From Lachnoclostridium sp. UBA7482 (GTDB lineage: Bacteria > Bacillota > Clostridia > Lachnospirales > Lachnospiraceae): DNA of 7,060 nucleotides. The position numbers were made by a program, and so were the translations under genes. The DNA lies in assembly GCA_002479645.1 (NCBI GenBank), contig DLOO01000078.1, forward strand, positions 9,566 through 16,625. The letters run 5' to 3'. The notes under the pieces were generated by a model, which saw only the letters and a list, made by a program, of their open reading frames with translations, was not told where the DNA came from and searched no databases. Shown here in pieces: positions 1 through 4,237 of the stretch; within the stretch, counting starts at the first letter, position 1; the number at the start of each line of letters is the position of its first letter.

Positions 1-94
1 CGAGCGCGTGCCGATTTATCGGTCAGTTTCCTCTCGCACAAGTATCGTCACGATTGGCATTTATGCCATATCGGGACACATCCATAGCGGAGCG
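1..94. other. Edge stretch without a supportable gene; short palindromes
   Basis: All three plus-strand frames are open from the left edge for about 28 to 43 codons (stops at 85-87, at 119-121 and just past the large palindrome near 136), so the end of a plus-strand gene entering from the left cannot be excluded. None of the three short peptides shows a motif I recognise. What is visible are short palindromes: CCGAT-TT-ATCGG (11-22), ATCGT-C-ACGAT (44-54) and TGGCAT-TT-ATGCCA (55-68). No promoter or ribosome binding site is convincing here. Confidence 0.4.
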
Positions 95-140
95 TTCTTA
101 TTCCATGGGAAATTCATTTGAATTTCCCATGGAATAAGAA
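95..140. repeat. 46-bp near-perfect palindrome
   Basis: Bases 95-115 and 120-140 are exact reverse complements (21 of 21). The inner pair 116/119 also matches, leaving only the central TT (117-118) unpaired. Each arm contains CCATGG. Neither strand has a run of T directly after the hairpin (plus reads into A-rich sequence, minus into CGCTCC), so it is not a standard intrinsic terminator. Its last two bases (139-140) lie in the A-run that forms the T-tract of the adjacent terminator on the minus strand. It could be an extra 3'-end-stabilising hairpin for the surface-protein mRNA, a dimeric protein-binding site, or a REP-like or miniature mobile repeat. The symmetry is certain; the function is not. 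Confidence 0.85.
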
Positions 141-173
141 AAAATCCGGACTGCTTCGTGCAATCCGGATTTT
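139..173 (-). terminator. Intrinsic terminator of the surface-protein gene
   Basis: On the minus strand a 14-bp stem (arms at 160-173 and 141-154, loop 155-159) with core ATCCGGA/TCCGGAT is followed by six T (complement of A139-144). One pair is U-G on the minus strand but C-A on the plus strand, so the stem is continuous only in the direction of the surface-protein transcript. The stem begins about 30 nt beyond that gene's stop codon. Confidence 0.88.
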
Positions 174-203
174 CTGTTTTGTCCGTGCGATTACTTTGCA
201 CGA

Positions 204-3200
204 TTACATTTTTCTCCGACGCAATCTTCTTGCCGTCACAAACAAGATCATACTGATTCCCAGGAACGCAAGCGGCAGGCGGAATCCGCTAAAACTGTCT
301 CCCGTCTTCGGTTCGTCCTCTCTTCGGTCATCAATCATCACGACTCGCTGTCCATTGGAAATCTGGGTAACTTCAAACGGCACATCATCGGCAAGCTCAT
401 AACCGGGCGGCGCCTTCAGTTCAACCAGTCTGTAATTTCCAAACGGTAATCCCCTTAAAATCTTCTCGGTTTCTTCACTGGTAAAGGATGCCACCAGATT
501 TCCGCTCGAATCATAAACTGCCAGCAACGCACCGCCTAAGAACGCGCCCCCGTCCGTCAGCTTCGCAATTTCCACACTGGTTTCTTCGTTTACCACCGTT
601 ACCGTTGTTACGGTTTCATCCTCAGCAACGGTAAATGCAATTACCTCATCGCTGAGGACATAGCCATCCGGCGCCTGAAGCTCCTGCAAATAGTACGTAC
701 TTCCTGCTGCCAGCATTGCCATAAGCTCCGTTGCTTCCTCCTCCGTACACCATTCTGCCATAATGATTCCGCCGGAGTCCGTAAGTCGAAGCGTTGCCCC
801 CGAAAGCACTTTCTGCGTTCCTGCCGCAATCTTTCGGATAATGATTCGGGTATAATCATCTTTCATGACGATACGGTTCCATTCCCCATCCTTACGTACA
901 GTAAACGCAACATCCTTTGCAACAATATAGCCCGCCGGCGCACTAACTTCATGTAAAGTATATGTCTTGCCGGCAACCAGTCTTGCAATCAGCTCATGTG
1001 CCAAACCATCCGAAGTCCATTCTTCAACAACCTGTTCCCCATCCAAAATCTGCAGCACAGCTCCGATAAGCGGCTGTCCGGTAAGCTCGGAAATCTTATC
1101 AATCGATACTCTTGTCGGCGCATCCTTCATCGTTACCTTGTTAATGGTACCGTCCGTATTCACCGTAAATGTCACACTCTCCGTGAGCACATAGCCGTCC
1201 GGCGCTGCCGTCTCGGTCAACACATAGGTGCGTCCCGCAACAAGCTGCGCCTTAATCTTTGTAATCTTTCCTCCGGTCGTCCATGATTTGACTGTCTTTC
1301 CGGTTACCGTGTCTTTCAGTTGCAGTTTAGCGCCTGCAAGTTCCTTGCCGTCTACGAGGCTCGTTTTGCTGATCCATACTTCTGTGTACGGGTCGCTCAT
1401 TACAATCTCATCTACGCGTCCGTCGGTACTTACGGTGAATTCCCTGTCTTCCGCCGCAAGATAACCGTCCGGCGCGGAAACCTCGTGAAGGACATACGTT
1501 TCGCCCGCGGTCAAACGCGCAATAAGAATGTGCTTTTCTATTGTGGACGTCCACTCCTCAACAACCTTTCCCTTACGGTCAAGAATCTGCATTAGAGCAC
1601 CCGCCAGAGGCTTTCCCGTCGCTTCCGAGATCTTCTGAATCTCAACCTTGGTACTGTCATCCTCCATCTCCACCTCCACGACCGTACCATCCGCACTAAC
1701 CGTAAAGTAAATATCCTCAGCCAATACATAACCTGCGGGTGCGGAGATCTCATGCAGCCGATAGGTTGCTCCTGCAATCAAAACACCGCAGATTTCCTTT
1801 TCCTTCCCATCGGTTGTCCAACGCAGAATCTCCTGATCGCTTTCATCATAGATAGCCAGCACCGCGCCGCTAAGCCCCATATGCTCCGCCGCACTTACCT
1901 TACTCTGAATCACAAGGGTTGGATCGTTATATGCGGTAATTGCTATATTCTTCACCTCGCCGTCAGCCGCCATGCTTTCATTCCAACAAAACGGCTGCCC
2001 TGTTGCCTCGTCAATGTTACAATAGCCATCCGGCGCTTTTGTTTCCACAATACGCACTTTTCCGAGATTATCATCCGTATATTGAAACTGCGCGCGGTCT
2101 CCGGTACAGTCAACTAAACCATAAACACCCCGCTCCTCGCTTTCGCGCAGAAAATACGCTTCCGATTCCCGATAGCCGCCTTCGGCTTCGCTCCACACAT
2201 AAAATGCGAACTCCGCCCCGGAAAGCTTTCTTCCGTTTTCGGCATCGACTTTTGTTATGGTAATATCTGCAAATTTCGGCGTGGGCGTCGGAATCGTTAC
2301 CGTCACGGCTTTGGTAATTACCTGATATACATCGGTCATAGCGATAAACAGTCTCTGACGGCTTTCCATAGAAGTCCGGCTGCCGAAAAAACGAAGGGAA
2401 ATATCCGATTTATTGGTATAGCCATTTACCGTGTAATCCATATTTTTCCCTGCATATACCGCAGGAATCCTAAGCTTCACGATTGCTCCGTCCAAAATCT
2501 TCTCCGAGCTTCCACGACTGACGCTTTCCATCACCACATCCTTCGGAAGGGTAATTGTCGCATATGTGCAGTTTATCAGATTTACCTGAACCTCGGCATA
2601 ATAATCTCCTCCGATATTTTCGGGCAGGCGCAATTCTCCGTTTGCAGAGGCAACCGAAATCTCTGTAACCACCCCCGACTTTGCCAAACGAAACAGTGAA
2701 ATTGCAGCATCATAAACGGCCTTCGCACCGGTCACGGTACCCGCCTTAATGCGTACAACACCCGACATCGGTTCCGGATTATACATACGCGATACGCTAT
2801 AATCCGCACCCTCCTGCTCCTTGCGGTAGGAAAGCCACATGCGTAACGCCATCTGCGTTGCCGCCTGTGCCTGCACGGCGGTCAGACTTGTCCCTGCAAT
2901 CTTATTTGTATAAGGGTAACCGTTTCGTACAATCTCCCGGATACCCGCCAGGGCAGTCTCGGAATACTTCATCCCGGACTCGGAGATGGTATCATACCTT
3001 CCGCCCTCCTGTGGGTTCGGCTTAGATGACTCCACACAGTAAGCCGGCATTCGCTTACCGTCTACAGTAATAAAATGAATATAGTTGTAATTTGACAGCC
3101 ACTCACCTGCGGATGATTCCTTTACCAGAAAATACGGTTCCGTTACGGCATTCTCCGTAACTCCGCTGTACTCCGCTGCAAGCGTCCTGCCTCCCTCTCC

Positions 3201-3260
3201 CCATGCTGCCGTAAATATCATCCATAGAACCAGCAGCAGAGAGATTATTCTGTTTTTCAT
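204..3260 (-). CDS. Sortase-anchored surface protein: thioester domain plus seven Cna-B/SpaA repeats
   Basis: Complete 1018-residue probable cell-wall adhesin. Residues 1-29 look like a signal peptide (MKNR n-region, hydrophobic 5-19, cleavage somewhere between AWG at 21 and LAA at 29). Residues ~40-310 resemble a thioester domain: Cys75 in YCVESS and Gln136 in AATQMALRMW match the Cys and TQ motifs whose side chains form the internal thioester in streptococcal adhesins, which can bind host surfaces covalently. A PTPTP hinge (324-328) leads to seven prealbumin-like domains at about 331-447, 448-536, 537-625, 626-715, 716-803, 804-893 and 894-978. Each has a first-strand Lys, an E-box Glu (ETKAPDGY, HEVSAPDGY and similar) and a last-strand Asn or Asp, the isopeptide triad of this family. 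EPKTG (983-987), a membrane segment (~994-1010) and RRLRRRKM form a sortase signal in which E replaces the usual L. The start at 3260 is favoured by the upstream AGGAGG and the signal peptide that follows. No pilin motif or sortase gene is seen nearby, so a stand-alone fibrous adhesin is more likely than a pilin, but the ligand is unknown. Confidence 0.93.
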   Translation of the reverse strand: MKNRIISLLLVLWMIFTAAWGEGGRTLAAEYSGVTENAVTEPYFLVKESSAGEWLSNYNYIHFITVDGKRMPAYCVESSKPNPQEGGRYDTISESGMKYSETALAGIREIVRNGYPYTNKIAGTSLTAVQAQAATQMALRMWLSYRKEQEGADYSVSRMYNPEPMSGVVRIKAGTVTGAKAVYDAAISLFRLAKSGVVTEISVASANGELRLPENIGGDYYAEVQVNLINCTYATITLPKDVVMESVSRGSSEKILDGAIVKLRIPAVYAGKNMDYTVNGYTNKSDISLRFFGSRTSMESRQRLFIAMTDVYQVITKAVTVTIPTPTPKFADITITKVDAENGRKLSGAEFAFYVWSEAEGGYRESEAYFLRESEERGVYGLVDCTGDRAQFQYTDDNLGKVRIVETKAPDGYCNIDEATGQPFCWNESMAADGEVKNIAITAYNDPTLVIQSKVSAAEHMGLSGAVLAIYDESDQEILRWTTDGKEKEICGVLIAGATYRLHEISAPAGYVLAEDIYFTVSADGTVVEVEMEDDSTKVEIQKISEATGKPLAGALMQILDRKGKVVEEWTSTIEKHILIARLTAGETYVLHEVSAPDGYLAAEDREFTVSTDGRVDEIVMSDPYTEVWISKTSLVDGKELAGAKLQLKDTVTGKTVKSWTTGGKITKIKAQLVAGRTYVLTETAAPDGYVLTESVTFTVNTDGTINKVTMKDAPTRVSIDKISELTGQPLIGAVLQILDGEQVVEEWTSDGLAHELIARLVAGKTYTLHEVSAPAGYIVAKDVAFTVRKDGEWNRIVMKDDYTRIIIRKIAAGTQKVLSGATLRLTDSGGIIMAEWCTEEEATELMAMLAAGSTYYLQELQAPDGYVLSDEVIAFTVAEDETVTTVTVVNEETSVEIAKLTDGGAFLGGALLAVYDSSGNLVASFTSEETEKILRGLPFGNYRLVELKAPPGYELADDVPFEVTQISNGQRVVMIDDRREDEPKTGDSFSGFRLPLAFLGISMILFVTARRLRRRKM
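327..1919 (-). repeat. Six tandem ~88-codon Cna-B/SpaA repeats (domains 2-7)
   Basis: Residues 448-978 consist of six consecutive units of about 85-90 residues, each running from a T-x-V-x-I-x-K strand through an L-x-G-A motif, a W-T/C-T or F-T-S segment, A-G-x-T-Y and the E-x-x-A-P-x-G-Y box to a closing V-x-M-x-D strand. By hand alignment units 3 (537-625) and 5 (716-803) are closest, about 55 identical of 88, sharing KISE-TG-P and VVEEWTS. Units 6 and 7 are more diverged. The repeats are similar in protein but not obviously near-identical in DNA, so the array looks old rather than freshly expanded. Confidence 0.85.
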
Positions 3261-3270
3261 AAAATAAAAA

Positions 3271-3280
3271 TACCTCCTAC
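3271..3280 (-). promoter_or_regulatory. Ribosome binding site of the surface-protein gene
   Basis: The minus strand reads GTAGGAGGTA here, a full AGGAGG Shine-Dalgarno core. Twelve A/T bases lie between the core and the ATG at 3258-3260, slightly long but acceptable. No in-frame start closer to it gives a better signal peptide, so it fixes the start at 3260. Confidence 0.85.
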
Positions 3281-3307
3281 GTTACGATAGACAAATGCAA
3301 AAACAGG

Positions 3308-3350
3308 CCTGATTTTCACAACTCGTCAATTTCAATCAATAATAATCAGG
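3308..3350 (-). repeat. Inverted repeat in the surface-protein leader
   Basis: CCTGATT (3308-3314) and AATCAGG (3344-3350) are exact 7-bp reverse complements separated by 29 A/T-rich bases. In the predicted leader RNA this stem ends about 30 nt before the ribosome binding site. The leader also contains two shorter hairpins, GAGAC/GTCTC (3377-3391) and GGAAA/TTTCC (3393-3410). I recognise no known riboswitch consensus in them. Confidence 0.45.
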
Positions 3351-3456
3351 ATAATATCAAAAGGAAAGGAAATGGTGAGACGAAATGTCTCGGGAAATTG
3401 GATACTTTCCGGAAGTGAATACCTGAAGAAAGGGCAGCTGCGCCGTTTTCGTTTAT

Positions 3457-3485
3457 ACTTTATCACACACCATCGTGCTTGTCAA
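3457..3485 (-). promoter_or_regulatory. Probable sigma-A promoter of the surface-protein gene
   Basis: On the minus strand a perfect TTGACA -35 box (complement of 3480-3485) is followed after 17 bp by TAAAGT (complement of 3457-3462), four of six matches to TATAAT, preceded by TGA as an extended -10 element. A start near 3450 would give an untranslated leader of about 190 nt. Only sequence matching supports this. Confidence 0.6.
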
Positions 3486-3574
3486 GTGCATTTTATGTGT
3501 ATTGCACGTTTTTTCACAAGAGAATGAATTGCAAACCGAGATTCTCGTTTGTAGTCGTTTTATTGAACAGCTTA

Positions 3575-3603
3575 TTGACTTATGAGAAAATTTGTAACAT
3601 AAT
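3575..3603 (+). promoter_or_regulatory. Probable sigma-A promoter of the small membrane-protein gene
   Basis: TTGACT (3575-3580) and CATAAT (3598-3603) are five-of-six matches to the -35 and -10 consensus with an ideal 17-bp spacer. Transcription would start near 3610, about 35 nt before the ATG. Confidence 0.65.
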
Positions 3604-3635
3604 TCAAATGTATAAATATAGAACTAACTAATCGT

Positions 3636-3640
3636 GAGGT
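3636..3640 (+). promoter_or_regulatory. Ribosome binding site deciding the ATG start at 3646
   Basis: GAGG lies about 6 nt before the ATG at 3646-3648. A GTG at 3634 is in frame but overlaps this site and has no ribosome binding site of its own, so the ATG is preferred. Confidence 0.65.
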
Positions 3641-3645
3641 TTACA

Positions 3646-3942
3646 ATGAAAAAGAACTCAATCTTTTTAGCAATTTCTATCGTAGCTTTTCTGTTGACAT
3701 TTGTTGCACCTATATTTCTTGGTATTTTTTTCAAAAACGACACTCTTATGTGGAAAAGTTTTTGCTTATTCTCAGCTGTTTCGATAGTTAGTTTTTTAAT
3801 CTGGATAGCTTTATTGATTATTGATAAAACCAAAACAACTGAGATAATATCTAAAAGTAGCCGCCAAAAGCACATATGTTTTACAACTATTGTTGTAGTA
3901 TTTATACTTGTACTAATATTTCTTAATTTACGAACACCCTAA
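3646..3942 (+). CDS. Small membrane protein of unknown function (98 residues)
   Basis: I do not recognise the family. The protein has three hydrophobic stretches that look like membrane helices at about residues 5-27, 33-57 and 76-95, a short polar loop with KNDTLMWK between the first two, and a basic, Thr/Ser-rich loop (DKTKTTEIISKSSRQKH) between the second and third. It has no signal-peptide cleavage site, cysteine pair or catalytic motif that I can see. Starting at the ATG at 3646 uses the GAGG site and gives 98 residues; starting at an upstream in-frame GTG (3634) would give 102. The gene has its own likely promoter and ends about 50 nt before a bidirectional terminator, so it appears monocistronic. 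Its base composition is clearly more A+T-rich than the flanking surface-protein and purL genes, which suggests separate origin. That it is a real gene rests on promoter, ribosome binding site and hydrophobic pattern together. Confidence 0.7.
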   Translation: MKKNSIFLAISIVAFLLTFVAPIFLGIFFKNDTLMWKSFCLFSAVSIVSFLIWIALLIIDKTKTTEIISKSSRQKHICFTTIVVVFILVLIFLNLRTP

Positions 3943-3990
3943 TGGCGATACCTCAAAGTTCCTTTTTTGCTCTTTTTCCGTTGTTTGAAT

Positions 3991-4035
3991 AAAAAATCCG
4001 AGACTCACAGTTCCCCGTGAATCCCGGATTTTTTT
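3991..4035. terminator. Bidirectional intrinsic terminator between convergent genes
   Basis: Arms 3991-4008 and 4017-4034 pair over 18 positions around an 8-nt loop (4009-4016). Both ends are A/T runs, giving seven T on the plus strand (4029-4035) and six on the minus strand. Two pairs are A-C and C-A mismatches on the plus strand but become G-U wobbles on the minus strand, so the stem is continuous only for leftward (purL) transcripts. It lies about 50 nt past the stop of the small membrane-protein gene and about 200 nt past that of purL, and probably serves both. Confidence 0.85.
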
Positions 4036-4037
4036 AG

Positions 4038-4089
4038 GCTGTTTTTTTACAGCGCCTCTCTCATCGGAAATCCGATACTTATTATGAGA
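4038..4089. repeat. Minor hairpins between terminator and structured element
   Basis: GCTGT/ACAGC (4038-4042 and 4049-4053) closes a six-base T loop. ATCGG/CCGAT lies at 4063-4067 and 4072-4076. TCTCAT/ATGAGA (4059-4064 and 4084-4089) competes with the second hairpin. These are short and could be chance, but they fill the space between the purL-side element and the terminator. Confidence 0.35.
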
Positions 4090-4094
4090 AACTA

Positions 4095-4231
4095 CCACCT
4101 GTGCGGTTGGACGCTCTAAAGAGCATCCAACCTGACTCCTACATTCACAAAACTCGCGCTTACGCGCTTCTCCGTCTGCTTACGCATCCGCGTTTTGCTC
4201 ATTTAGGAGTGGATTGCAACCGCACAGGTGG
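4095..4231 (-). ncRNA. Structured RNA element in the purL 3' region, with GNRA-type loops
   Basis: A perfect 15-bp inverted repeat (CCACCTGTGCGGTTG at 4095-4109, its complement at 4217-4231) encloses further nested stems: a 7-bp ACTCCTA/TAGGAGT pair (4135-4141 with 4204-4210) and CAAAAC/GTTTTG (4148-4153 with 4192-4197). Inside these, the minus strand has two hairpins capped by GTAA: TGC-GTAA-GCA and GCGC-GTAA-GCGC. A further hairpin (4109-4128), GGATGCTC-TTTA-GAGCGTCC, sits between the 7-bp stem and the outer stem. GNRA-type loops occur only on the minus strand, and one stem pair is G-U there but C-A on the plus strand, so the RNA is most likely read in the purL direction. It begins 7 nt after the purL stop. 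I do not recognise it as a named RNA family. Alternatives are a repetitive intergenic element or a miniature transposon. Structure is strong; function is unknown. Confidence 0.6.
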
Positions 4232-4237
4232 AAAATG

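Larger units (their letters stand above)
3261..3633. other. Divergent intergenic region (373 bp)
   Basis: This gap separates the leftward surface-protein gene from the rightward small membrane-protein gene. It holds one promoter for each direction, the long leader of the surface gene, and a hairpin at 3532-3551 (CAAA-C-CGAG, loop ATT, CTCG-TTTG) just upstream of the rightward promoter that could be an operator. I see no tRNA, coding frame or mobile-element end in it. Confidence 0.6.

Noticed and set aside
1..87. Possible C-terminal end of a plus-strand gene entering from the left
   Set aside because: All three plus frames are open over this short distance and none gives a recognisable peptide, so no frame can be preferred.
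118..402. 94-codon plus-strand open frame
   Set aside because: It begins inside the 46-bp palindrome, crosses the terminator and runs antisense to the end of the surface-protein gene.
327..1919. CRISPR or non-coding tandem repeat array
   Set aside because: The periodicity is at the protein level, about 88 codons per unit in one open frame, and is explained by Cna-B/SpaA domains.
3486..3514. GTGCA/TGCAC hairpin followed by TTTTTT as a rightward terminator
   Set aside because: Only five base pairs with a 12-nt loop, no gene upstream on that strand, and it overlaps the leftward promoter.
4037..4057. GGCTGT/ACAGC hairpin as a second terminator
   Set aside because: The stem is about five pairs and no T-run follows on either strand; the T-run is in the loop.
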